Both the position numbers and the translations under genes were made by a program. A stretch of 64,000 nt of DNA from Pantoea endophytica (GTDB lineage: Bacteria; Pseudomonadota; Gammaproteobacteria; Enterobacterales; Enterobacteriaceae): assembly GCF_002858935.1 (NCBI RefSeq), contig NZ_PJRT01000010.1, positions 124,001-188,000 of the forward strand, in the 5' to 3' direction. The notes beneath the pieces are model-generated. The model was not told the DNA's origin. It worked only from the letters and a program-made list of their open reading frames with translations, and searched no databases. The stretch's first letter is position 1. The number at the start of each line of letters is the position of its first letter. Shown here piece after piece: positions 8,707 to 20,809 of this stretch.

Positions 8707-10230
8707 TTATCCCTCCTGAGAGACGTTGCTTTTATGCGCCCAGCGCTGTGCGGCAGGCGCATCCTGATCCTGATTGAGTGCGTTTAGCAATTGATCCACT
8801 TCCGGACGCACCGGCGCGCGGCGTAACCAGCCCATCACCACAAACAGCACCAGCGAGGACATCACCGGCGCAGCCACCACGGTGGCGGTGCTGACATCGG
8901 TAAAGACAAATTTCACGCAGAAGAAAGTGCCGACGCCGATCGCCCAACTCACCAGCGCGGCAGCGCTGCCGCTGCGACGAAATGCCGGCAGCAAACCCAG
9001 CAGCATGGGAATGGAGATCGGGCCGACTAAGCCGCCAAACCAGATGATCAGCAGCGACAGCACGCCGCCGAAGTGGCTGGCGTTCATGGCAATCACCAGC
9101 GTGGTGATAATGAAGATAAAAGCGGTGAGCCGCGCCACCAGCAGCGAGCTTTTACCGCGCTGAAAGTGTTTCGGCAGCATGCCGGGCAGGATATCGCGCG
9201 TCACCACCGCCGTAATGGCGTTGGCATCCGACGAGGTCATCGACAGCGTGTGGGTAAACATCGCCACCAGCACCAAACCCACTAAACCATTCGGCAGCAA
9301 CTCCATCGCCATCATCGAATAAGAGCGCGACGGATCGCTGAGATTGGGAAACAGCAGCGGCGCTGCCCACATCGGCCAGAACAGAATCAGCGGCCAGATG
9401 AGATAGAGCGCGGCGGAGAGGCGCGCCGCTTTGCGTGCATCGCGGCCGGCGGGCGCGGCTATAAAGCGCTGCGCCAGATTCCAGGTGCCGCCGTTGTAGC
9501 TCAGCGTGTAGATGACGAAATAGGCGAGAATAAAGCCGATGCTGTACGGCTCCTGAATAATCTGGGTATGGGTTGGCGGCAAACGCTGCCAGATGGTGAA
9601 CAGCTCAGCAAAGCCGCCGAGATGCACCGCCACCGCCACCACCATCACAATCGCGGCCACAAATTGCACCACGAACTGGCCGAAGTCGTTGCAGGCATCC
9701 GCCCACAATCCGCCCATCACGGTGTAAAACAAACTCAGCGCGCCAGATACACAGATGCCAATCAGCGGATCGAGTCCGGTGAAGACGTTGATGATCACCG
9801 CAATTGCCGCCCACTTCGCGCCGACGTCAAAAGTTTTCAGCAGCACCCCGCTCCACGCCAGCACCATTTGCGTTGGCAGGTTATAGCGCGTGGCGAGATA
9901 TTCCATCGGCGATTCGATGTTCATATAGATGCGCAAGCGCGCCCAGCGCGGCGCAAACAGGCGTGAACCTATCAACACCGCGATCGCGATGGGAAACGCC
10001 CACCAAAAATAGATGGTGATGCCCATGTTGTAAGCCACCGCCGCATAGGCGACAAACACCGCCGCGCTGTATCCTGACATATGATGCGACACGCCCGACA
10101 GCCACCACGGCATTTTGCCGCCAGCCGCGAAGAAATCACGCGTGCTGCCCACCTTGCGCATCGCCCACAAGGTTATAGCCACAATCATCAGCGCATAAAG
10201 CGCCATCACAGCATAATCAAGCACATTCAT
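8707..10230 (-). CDS. sodium:solute symporter (SSS family)
   Basis: 507 residues with about 13 hydrophobic segments. Family-typical stretches are AAGGKMPWWLSGVSHHMSG (TM2, near the sodium site), GLWADACNDFGQFVVQ and SYNGGTWNLAQRFIAA. SSS carriers use the sodium gradient to import sugars, amino acids or sialic acids. I start it at the ATG at 10230, seven bases after GGAG; a GTG at 10242 is possible. It is the first gene of an operon with a deaminase and a deacetylase, so the likely cargo is an amino sugar derivative. An SSS carrier does not phosphorylate its substrate, and no sugar kinase is nearby. Confidence 0.85.
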   Translation of the reverse strand: MNVLDYAVMALYALMIVAITLWAMRKVGSTRDFFAAGGKMPWWLSGVSHHMSGYSAAVFVAYAAVAYNMGITIYFWWAFPIAIAVLIGSRLFAPRWARLRIYMNIESPMEYLATRYNLPTQMVLAWSGVLLKTFDVGAKWAAIAVIINVFTGLDPLIGICVSGALSLFYTVMGGLWADACNDFGQFVVQFVAAIVMVVAVAVHLGGFAELFTIWQRLPPTHTQIIQEPYSIGFILAYFVIYTLSYNGGTWNLAQRFIAAPAGRDARKAARLSAALYLIWPLILFWPMWAAPLLFPNLSDPSRSYSMMAMELLPNGLVGLVLVAMFTHTLSMTSSDANAITAVVTRDILPGMLPKHFQRGKSSLLVARLTAFIFIITTLVIAMNASHFGGVLSLLIIWFGGLVGPISIPMLLGLLPAFRRSGSAAALVSWAIGVGTFFCVKFVFTDVSTATVVAAPVMSSLVLFVVMGWLRRAPVRPEVDQLLNALNQDQDAPAAQRWAHKSNVSQEG

Positions 10231-10299
10231 AGCAGACTCCACAGGTAAAGGCTGCCCAACGAACGCTCTGGCTTCGCGGGGATTGAGCGGATGGAATAA

Positions 10300-10320
10300 T
10301 TAGTCATCATTTAGGACTAA
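10300..10320. promoter_or_regulatory. candidate operator upstream of the symporter operon
   Basis: TTAGTC and GACTAA are perfect 6-bp inverted arms 9 bp apart, about 70 bp before the symporter start. The placement suits an operator for the amino-sugar-type operon, but no regulator gene is adjacent. Confidence 0.3.
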
Positions 10321-10436
10321 AGCATCCTGGCAGCGTTACCGATGCGGTTTTGTGATGAGGATCCTGATATGAGTTTTTCCTCTGACGTGATAAGTAAAAT
10401 TGAATATGTCTGCGCCGCAGCTTACAGCAATAAAAA

Positions 10437-10462
10437 AAGGGTTCACGCTAAACATGAACCCT
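10437..10462. terminator. bidirectional terminator behind psiF
   Basis: AAGGGTTCA and TGAACCCTT form a perfect 9-bp stem, with a run of A before it and T-rich sequence after it. It lies about 60 bp behind the psiF stop and would end minus-strand transcription before the symporter promoter. Confidence 0.8.
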
Positions 10463-10518
10463 TATTCCTTTTCACGCATGAGTGATTTAAAAACGGCGAC
10501 GATTTATCGCTAATTAAA

Positions 10519-10821
10519 TCAGCTTTTCTTCAGGCACGAACTCATAAACGTTTTACGTGCATCGCCGGTGAGCTTTTTATCGCTCGCATCAGCATTACAG
10601 GTTTTCATCTTCATTTGTTGCGGCGTCATACTGCCTATTTTGCTGTCTTTTTTCAGACAGTCACTCATAAAGCTTTTACGCGCATCGCCTTTCAGATTTT
10701 GTGTACCGGCGCTCTGGTTACACTGGGTCATTTTTTCCTGCTGTGCGGTTTTCTCTGCCGCACTCGCTCCGCCTGCAATCAGCAAGCCTGCTGTCATTAT
10801 TGCCAAAAGACACGATTTCAT
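10519..10821 (-). CDS. psiF: PsiF family phosphate-starvation-inducible protein
   Basis: 100 residues. The signal peptide (MKSCLLAIMTAGLLIAGGAS-A) is followed by two copies of the PsiF repeat: a Cys-containing segment ending in KGDARKSFMSDCLKK, then TGDARKTFMSSCLKK. The mature protein should be periplasmic. The ATG at 10821 has GGAGAA upstream; a longer frame to 10863 would spoil the signal peptide. In E. coli psiF follows phoA and lies between iraP and proC. Here iraP is directly upstream and phoA is absent. The molecular function is unknown. Confidence 0.88.
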   Translation of the reverse strand: MKSCLLAIMTAGLLIAGGASAAEKTAQQEKMTQCNQSAGTQNLKGDARKSFMSDCLKKDSKIGSMTPQQMKMKTCNADASDKKLTGDARKTFMSSCLKKS

Positions 10822-10923
10822 TACCGGATTCTCCGTAGCATTATTGCTCTCTAAGCATGGCACGGAATAAGCAAATACGAGAAATCGATAATAACAATTG
10901 CCTGCAAAAACAGGCGATAGCCA

Positions 10924-11178
10924 TTATACGCGCGGATGATGCAGCAACTTCTCTACGTAATTACGCAGCATGGTGGTATCGGGCGTTTCAGCCGCGGGAG
11001 CGACGGGCGGCATGGCTAATTTAATAGCGGCCTCAATGTCGTGGAATTGATCGGGATTCAGTTTGCGCAGCATCGCGGTTAACACGATCTCTAATGCCTC
11101 AACCTGAGCCACTAATTCTTTAGACTCTTCTTCTTTTTCAGCCAGCTTTAGAAGGAGTTCCGCAATCAGGTTTTTCAT
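10924..11178 (-). CDS. iraP: anti-adaptor protein IraP
   Basis: 84 residues, nearly the E. coli length. It begins [20 protein letters not shown] and continues with [16 protein letters not shown], almost identical to E. coli IraP, and ends with the family-typical [18 protein letters not shown] tail. IraP binds the adaptor RssB and so protects the stationary-phase sigma factor RpoS from ClpXP. In E. coli it is induced by phosphate starvation through ppGpp; psiF next to it fits that theme. Twin GAAACGTTTC palindromes about 140 bp upstream may mark a regulator site. Confidence 0.92.
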   Translation of the reverse strand: MKNLIAELLLKLAEKEEESKELVAQVEALEIVLTAMLRKLNPDQFHDIEAAIKLAMPPVAPAAETPDTTMLRNYVEKLLHHPRV

Positions 11179-11313
11179 GCGACAAGCTCAATGAGAGAAG
11201 AAAAACAGACGTTAGCATTGCGCTGAATAAAACAACAAGGATTTTTAAGCCGTTTTAGAGAAAAAACAGCCAAACGGCAGAATAAAAAAACCGGCTAGAT
11301 TTCAACAGGTAAT

Positions 11314-11361
11314 AGCGAAACGTTTCACTGGACGTTCAAAGATTTATTGAAACGTTTCGCT
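11314..11361. promoter_or_regulatory. paired GAAACGTTTC operator sites
   Basis: GAAACGTTTC occurs at 11317..11326 and again at 11349..11358, centres 32 bp apart, about three helical turns. The flanks extend the symmetry so that AGCGAAACGTTTCA and TGAAACGTTTCGCT are perfect 14-bp inverted arms. The core resembles Cra/FruR and other LacI-family operators. It lies upstream of iraP and behind the small lipoprotein gene; it might instead be a transcript hairpin. Confidence 0.5.
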
Positions 11362-11365
11362 CACC

Positions 11366-11491
11366 TATGCCCTGAATAATTCGAGGTGCAGGAAGGCGGC
11401 AAGTGCAATCATCCTCAGGAGCTTACTTCACTAAGTGACTGAAGGTGAATGCACGTAGCCAACGCAACTGCAGCCTGAATTATGATGGGTA
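11366..11491. repeat. ERIC element, copy 2 (diverged)
   Basis: The ERIC layout is present with more substitutions than in copy 1: TGCCCTGAATAATTCGAGG at one end, GTGCAGGAAGGCGGCAAG, a central AGGAGCTTACTTCAC / AAGTGACTGAAGGTGAATG, and ATTATGATGGGTATT at the other end. It finishes exactly at the stop codon of the small lipoprotein gene (11492), a placement like that of copy 1 behind yaiA. Confidence 0.88.
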
Positions 11492-11632
11492 TTAATGCGG
11501 CCCCATAAAGCCGCGTCCCGGACCGCCACCATGGCCGCCGCCCCAACCGCCGCCACCCGGAGGTGGGAAAATACAACCGCTCAACGCGGTGACCAATGCC
11601 ACAACTGCGGCCATTTTAATCATACGGACCAT
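11492..11632 (-). CDS. tiny Gly-rich lipoprotein
   Basis: 46 residues: a short signal (MVRMIKMAAVVALVTALSG-C) with lipobox LSGC, then only about 26 residues of Pro/Gly-rich sequence (PPPGGGGWGGGHGGG). The start at 11632 follows GAGGTAATT; an upstream in-frame extension has no signal logic. It should be lipid-anchored at the membrane. I do not recognise a named family. The ERIC element begins right at its stop codon. Confidence 0.7.
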   Translation of the reverse strand: MVRMIKMAAVVALVTALSGCIFPPPGGGGWGGGHGGGPGRGFMGPH

Positions 11633-11853
11633 AATTACCTCGGAATGGTGAAATCGGGCTGAGTGTATGAGGCCGCATCGGGCACGACAATACAGAATTC
11701 TCCGCAACCCGGCGCTATTCATCTCTGCTCACCACGCTTAACAATTTACTGGCACTAAAGCGGCAAAAACATTGCACGGCTGGCATAAATTGCTGCCAAC
11801 GCGCTGCGCAAAATCGTGGTTGATCGCTTTACAGCCGGTGCGATTTCACGCAA

Positions 11854-11870
11854 TGTGAGCGCATTACAAT
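11854..11870. promoter_or_regulatory. lac-type operator before lacZ
   Basis: TGTGAGCGCATTACAAT matches E. coli lacO1 (TGTGAGCGGATAACAAT) at 15 of 17 positions. It lies 15 bp before the lacZ start codon. TTTACA at 11828 could be the -35 box, as in the E. coli lac promoter. No lacI gene is in the window, so a LacI-type repressor would have to come from elsewhere. Confidence 0.75.
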
Positions 11871-11876
11871 AAATGA

Positions 11877-16221
<4,345 letters not shown>

Positions 16222-16601
16222 CAGCAGAATGAAACAAGAGTTCAGTCTAACAATCTCATAACATTACCGGACGGCAAAACATGGCATGGGCGAAAAAACG
16301 CAGTTTTACACTGTCGAGCGTGATTCTGCTCACAGCAAATCATGTCTGAAAGCCGTTTTTTAGTGTCTTTATGTGCTGAAACCCTGCCTGCCGCAAGATA
16401 AGCGCATCGCAATGGCAGGCAAACGTGAAAAAATATGTCTACACGTTACTGACAATATTCCACACCGCATCTATGTTTAAAAAACCACCAGTTATCACTG
16501 GCGACGCGCTGTCTGTTCTGGGCAGTCCGCATGATTAAACCCAATTTCCCCATGCTGCCATTATCCGGCGGTGGGCATCGTTGTCTCTGCGGAGGTCAGC
16601 T
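16222..16601. other. intergenic region with an inverted repeat
   Basis: This 380-bp gap between divergent genes holds the promoters of the MdtG-like gene and the YmgB-like gene. The one clear structure is TGCCTGCC (16385..16392) / GGCAGGCA (16414..16421), 8-bp arms separated by 21 bp. I see no coding frame in it. Confidence 0.45.
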
Positions 16602-16853
16602 ATGAGAACCCAGCCAAACAGCGCCAGTCGGGCGATTACCGACTATTTTAATAGCCCAGCCTGGCATGCACCGCATGAGAGCGACATGCTAGCGGCGATC
16701 ATGCGCGAACTGATGGATGACGGACAGCCTGCCACCAGCAAAGCGATTATTGCGCGCGTGATTGATAAGCTGGAATTTGAAGGGGATGAACAGCAGCTGC
16801 AGAGCTACCGCAACTTACTGGCAAAACTGCTGGAATCGGGGCCGCAGAAATAG
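16602..16853 (+). CDS. YmgB/AriR-family small regulator
   Basis: 83 residues. The sequence (ITDYFNSPAWHAPHESDML, AAIMRELMDDGQPATSKAI, LLAKLLE) has the helical pattern of the YcgZ/YmgA/AriR group, small connector proteins that act on the Rcs phosphorelay and biofilm or acid-stress genes in E. coli. The ATG at 16602 follows CGGAGGTCAGCT, a strong ribosome site, so I do not use the upstream in-frame start at 16581. It converges on 16866 with 12 bp between stops. Confidence 0.75.
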   Translation: MRTQPNSASRAITDYFNSPAWHAPHESDMLAAIMRELMDDGQPATSKAIIARVIDKLEFEGDEQQLQSYRNLLAKLLESGPQK

Positions 16854-16865
16854 CGGCCCACGCCA

Positions 16866-17186
16866 CTATTTTACCGCACGCAGATGGTCGGCTTCGCTGA
16901 CAAATGCCTTGCCGCTTTGACGCTGGTACAGGCAGAGTTCGCGTCCGACCTGATTTTTCATGTGCTTTTGCGGATAGCGACCTTCCAGCAGCAGCGCATC
17001 AAAGCCCACGCTGTCATCATACTGAATCGGCTTACCCACCACTTTCGCTGTCTTGAGGCCGCTGGCCTTGAGACAGCTTTGCTGCATATTTTTGTCGTTC
17101 TGCTGCCATGCGGCTTCGCTCGACGCCTGCGCCAGCGGACTCAACAACAGCGTTAACAGCAGCAATTTTCCACGCGTTCTCATCAT
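16866..17186 (-). CDS. periplasmic protein of unknown function
   Basis: 106 residues with a clear signal peptide (TRGKLLLLTLLLSPLAQAS). The mature part has two cysteines, in QQSCLKASG and RELCLYQRQ, that could form a disulfide, and conserved-looking stretches GKPIQYDDSVGFDALLLEG and YPQKHMKNQ. I cannot name the family. The start is one of two consecutive ATG codons (17186 or 17183) behind GGAGGAGTG. Confidence 0.65.
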   Translation of the reverse strand: MMRTRGKLLLLTLLLSPLAQASSEAAWQQNDKNMQQSCLKASGLKTAKVVGKPIQYDDSVGFDALLLEGRYPQKHMKNQVGRELCLYQRQSGKAFVSEADHLRAVK

Positions 17187-17354
17187 CACTCCTCCATCAG
17201 CCTTGCAGGCCGAAAGATAAAAAAATTCCCGCCGCAGCGGGAAGAAATAAGACGAACATTGCATATTCGAGAGTGACGAGGAAATCTCCGTAGTGCGCAG
17301 TTATCCTCGCCCGGCGCTGTGACAGCCAGATGACAATGCAATGTCGTTTTTTTG

Positions 17355-17654
17355 TTATCCGCAGTACACCCGGGAAATTTTACCGCTTTGATCCGCCGCG
17401 AAATTTATCCGACGCAGATTGAAATCCATCGTTACCGCTGAATTCCACGGAATAGCACGCACGGGCACCGCGAAGCGTTTGTTGTCGAGCGTCGATAATG
17501 GCTGACCAACGTAATTTTGGTATTGCGATGCGCCGCACTGATCGGTTTCCGGATCGTGGCTGGCAGCCGCGCTGGCGTCAGGTTTGCTGGCTGACTGGCA
17601 AGCGGTCAGGGCAAAAAAGGCCGTTACCAGTAGCGCTTTTCCATAATGGGTCAC
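17355..17654 (-). CDS. I78-family peptidase inhibitor, lipoprotein
   Basis: 99 residues. The lipoprotein signal ends in LTAC. The mature domain has the I78 inhibitor pattern: a Cys in DQCGASQYQNYVGQPL near the start, FAVPVRAIPW in the middle, and NFAADQSGKISRVYCG at the very end, so the two cysteines can pair. Proteins of this family inhibit serine proteases. I use the GTG at 17654, six bases behind AGGAGGAGAAA; the longer frame from 17702 would bury the lipoprotein signal. Confidence 0.8.
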   Translation of the reverse strand: MTHYGKALLVTAFFALTACQSASKPDASAAASHDPETDQCGASQYQNYVGQPLSTLDNKRFAVPVRAIPWNSAVTMDFNLRRINFAADQSGKISRVYCG

Positions 17655-17862
17655 AAGTTTCTCCTCCTGGATAAATAGACAACCGGTTTCTGAGAGTAGC
17701 AAAGCGTGACCGTGAAACGGAAATTTTTACAGCAGATTGGTCGCACTAATCAGCTCAAAAGGGCGATCTTCCTCTCAAAAGTTAGGATTAATCGCACGCA
17801 CTGTCTAAAAATCAATCCGCCAGCCACTACAATTAACTAAGAATTTTCTTAGCGAGGAGACA

Positions 17863-17931
17863 ATGATGGAACTGGTGATTTTTGTTGGCTTCGCCGCTCT
17901 GATGACGTTTGTTGCGATCAGAGTGCGTTAA
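17863..17931 (+). CDS. 22-residue membrane micropeptide
   Basis: MMELVIFVGFAALMTFVAIR plus VR: one transmembrane helix with a basic tail, typical of tiny enterobacterial membrane peptides. A good ribosome site (GCGAGGAGACA) precedes the ATG pair. Directly upstream a 16-bp palindrome (CTAAGAATTTTCTTAG, 17837..17852) ends four bases before that site and could affect initiation or bind a regulator. A palindromic repeat follows at once. No named relative is recognised. Confidence 0.5.
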   Translation: MMELVIFVGFAALMTFVAIRVR

Positions 17932-17937
17932 AAAGCC

Positions 17938-17997
17938 GCACACATTTCGTAGCGGCGCGATTTTTCACGCAATGCATTGCGCCGCTACAATGTGTGC
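17938..17997. repeat. palindromic repeat, full copy A
   Basis: A 60-bp hairpin: GCACACATTTCGTAGCGGCG on one side and GCCGCTACAATGTGTGC on the other, centred on ACGCAATGCATTGC. The reverse complement of the element at 33098..33155 is nearly the same sequence, and a half copy lies at 29833..29853. It sits between the micropeptide gene and the stop of the c-di-GMP gene. Confidence 0.8.
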
Positions 17998-18001
17998 AAA
18001 A

Positions 18002-20542
18002 TCAATTGACGGTTTCCTCTTCCTGTAACCGCGCATTGAAGGCGGCCAGCGACATGGGTCGGCCAAGGACATATCCCTGCCCTTCTTCACACGACAGCGC
18101 TTTCAGCGCCTTTAGCTGTGCTTCGGTTTCAATCCCTTCAGCGGTAATGGTCAGCGCAAACGCGCGAGCCAGACCGACAATCCCCGCCACCACCGATTGC
18201 GCCTGCTGCGATTCCGGGAACTCCTTCATCCATGAACGATCGATCTTCAAACCGTTGAACGGGAAAGTTTTCAGATAGCCCAACGCCGCATAGCCAGTAC
18301 CAAAATCATCCACCGTCAGCCGCACGCCGAGCGCGCGCAGGCCTTGCATGATCTCCAATGCGCGATCCGGATTCTCAAAAGTGACGTTTTCGGTGATCTC
18401 CAGCTCCAGCCGTGTGCCCGGTAATCCACTCACCTCCAGCGCATGCGCCACGCGCTGCACCAGATCGTTATTACGAAACTCCACCGGCGAAATATTCACA
18501 GAAACATAGCGCTGTTCGCCCCAGTCGCGGGCGTCCACGCATGCGCGCATCAGCACCCAATCGCTGATCGCAGCGATCAGGCCGTTCTCTTCCGCTAACG
18601 GAATAAAGCGATCGGGCGTGATCCATTGATCGTCGGCTATCTGCCAGCGAATCAGCGCTTCAGCGCCAGCCAGCTGCCCGCTTTGCAGCTGATAGCGCGG
18701 CTGATAATGCAGCGTGAAGGCGTGATTGTGCAGCGCGCCCTCAATCGCCTGCACCATGTCGCGTTTTGACTGCAGATGGTTCGCCATATCGGTGGAGTAC
18801 CAAACCCACCGATCGCGTCCGGCACTGCGCGCCTGAGCCAGCGCAATATCGGCCAGGCGTAACAGCGCTTCCGGCTGAGCCGCATCCTGCGGTGCTGATA
18901 CGATGCCCATGCTGGCGGTGAGGCTGATTTGATGCGATCCGCTGATGATCGGTTGATGCACCATGCGCTGCAGCGCACGACAGCGATATTCCACACCCGC
19001 CCGCGTGCTTTCGCGCAGCAGCAAAATAAAGGCATCGCCGCCGAGCCGGGCCGCCAGTTCATTCGGCGCCAGCAAGCTTTTCAGCCGTGTCGAGATCTCA
19101 TTCAGAACGTCATCACCGACCGCGTGGCCCCACGTGTCGTTGATCGGTTTGAACTGATCGAGATCGAAACTGATGACAAATAGCGGATCATCCGCGCTGA
19201 CGCACTCCAGATACGCGGTTAAATACTCCTGCAGCTGCATGCGGTTCGCGAGGCCGGTCAGCATGTCATGACGTGACAGAAACTGAATGCGCGCTTCGGC
19301 GTCCACTTCATGAGTGATATCCGACACCGTGCCGCGAAAACCCGAGCGCAAGCCATTACGCCGAATGGCTTTCGCCATTAACTGCCCAATGCGGCGCTCG
19401 CCGTTGGCCGACATAAACTGGCAGCGCAGCGGCACATGTTTCACCTCTTCGCCTTGACGCATCAGCCAGGAGACCAGCGAATGGCTGGGATGGCTCAGCA
19501 GTTGATCGAGCGGACGTCCAATCCAGCTTTTCACTTCATGGCCGGTCACCGCAGCAAAGCGCGACGAGAGATAACAGAGGCGGCCCTGTGCGTCGACTTC
19601 CCAAATCCAGTCCGACGCGGCTTCCGCCAGATCGCGAAAACGCTCTTCGCTGTTGGCCAACTCACGCTGACTGATCGCCAGCATTTCAAAGCGACGATCG
19701 GAGATCACCGCGTTGTGCAGTGCATGCCGCAGCACGCGACGCGTCACCATCGCCACCGCCAGCGCGGTGAACAGCAGCAGCGGCATCATCAGCCACATCA
19801 CGCCGAAGCCGGGATTTTTCGGCTGCCAGCGCAGCACCAGGGGTTCGCCCTGCAGCACCGGCTCCACCAGCCGTGGCTCAAACCGCGCATCGTTTAAATC
19901 GCTAGCGATGCGCGGTTCAATCACATTCAGGGCTTTGCCCAGCGTTTGCAGTTTTTGTGGCGTGAAAGTGTTAACGAACACCATGACCGAAGCGGGGCCG
20001 GGCATCGTCGGCAAATCCTGTCCTTTGCCCGGCGTAATCGGCGCGGCCACGACAATCGCCGGGTTAATCTCCACCAGCGCATTGCCTGCAACGGCGTCAT
20101 GCCGTGAGCGCGCCGCGCTTAGCAGTACGTTGCTTTGTGCGCCTAACAAGCTCTCAATCGAAGCATCCGATAATTCACCGTTAATCACCGCATAGCGGGT
20201 TTTCCCATTGCCATCTACCACGAACACGCCGTCGTAGTGATACTCCTTGTAAAGCCCCGGACCAAAGTTCTCTTCGTCCCACGCCCAAACCTTATTGACC
20301 GTCAGATGCAGGTTCTTCCAGCCTTCGCCCCAGTTAGCATAATCGCGCGCATCGACGAGCATCTGTTGCTGCTGTTGCTGCCACGCCTGACGCATCAGAT
20401 TGGCATCCTGCTGGATTGAGTCGATGTTTTGTCGATGGGCGATAACCAGCACCATCACCACAGAGAGAAGTAGCACGCCAAACAGCAGCGAGGATAAGGT
20501 GCGCAGAATGCGCCGCGTCAGCCTTACCGTATGTGCTTCCAT
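18002..20542 (-). CDS. CHASE4-like/PAS/GGDEF/EAL c-di-GMP phosphodiesterase
   Basis: 846 residues. A first membrane helix (LLFGVLLLSVVMVLVI), a periplasmic sensor of about 200 residues with CHASE4-like traits (ANWGEGWKN, YHYDGVFVVDG), a second helix, a PAS domain (SDWIWEVDAQGRLCYLSSRF), a GGDEF domain and an EAL domain. The GGDEF signature reads GGDAF, so cyclase activity is doubtful. The EAL domain has its key motifs: AEALIRW, ELEITENV, DDFGTGYAALGYL, LKIDRSWM, EGIETEAQ. It therefore probably degrades c-di-GMP in response to an outside signal. Start 20542 follows AGGACCAAT; an upstream frame to 20650 lacks a ribosome site. Confidence 0.85.
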   Translation of the reverse strand: MEAHTVRLTRRILRTLSSLLFGVLLLSVVMVLVIAHRQNIDSIQQDANLMRQAWQQQQQQMLVDARDYANWGEGWKNLHLTVNKVWAWDEENFGPGLYKEYHYDGVFVVDGNGKTRYAVINGELSDASIESLLGAQSNVLLSAARSRHDAVAGNALVEINPAIVVAAPITPGKGQDLPTMPGPASVMVFVNTFTPQKLQTLGKALNVIEPRIASDLNDARFEPRLVEPVLQGEPLVLRWQPKNPGFGVMWLMMPLLLFTALAVAMVTRRVLRHALHNAVISDRRFEMLAISQRELANSEERFRDLAEAASDWIWEVDAQGRLCYLSSRFAAVTGHEVKSWIGRPLDQLLSHPSHSLVSWLMRQGEEVKHVPLRCQFMSANGERRIGQLMAKAIRRNGLRSGFRGTVSDITHEVDAEARIQFLSRHDMLTGLANRMQLQEYLTAYLECVSADDPLFVISFDLDQFKPINDTWGHAVGDDVLNEISTRLKSLLAPNELAARLGGDAFILLLRESTRAGVEYRCRALQRMVHQPIISGSHQISLTASMGIVSAPQDAAQPEALLRLADIALAQARSAGRDRWVWYSTDMANHLQSKRDMVQAIEGALHNHAFTLHYQPRYQLQSGQLAGAEALIRWQIADDQWITPDRFIPLAEENGLIAAISDWVLMRACVDARDWGEQRYVSVNISPVEFRNNDLVQRVAHALEVSGLPGTRLELEITENVTFENPDRALEIMQGLRALGVRLTVDDFGTGYAALGYLKTFPFNGLKIDRSWMKEFPESQQAQSVVAGIVGLARAFALTITAEGIETEAQLKALKALSCEEGQGYVLGRPMSLAAFNARLQEEETVN

Positions 20543-20809
20543 ATTGGTCCTGGCGGCCAGTGCCGTGTGCCGGTGAAACTCAGAATTCATGCGCATTGCT
20601 CGTAGAATACAGGCAGCAAAAAAAGGCGGATGACAACGCAGACTGCGCACATCTCCACCCTGTAAGGGTTTGATCGGTTATCGGCCCCGAGCGCCGCAGA
20701 TTTAGTCTTGTTGGTGGAATATTTGAGCAGCGCAAATGTGCAGCACGCCACCTCGACAGGGATGATCGGCGTTGCTACTATGCGCTCTCCTCTGCTCGCT
20801 GAGTCGCCT

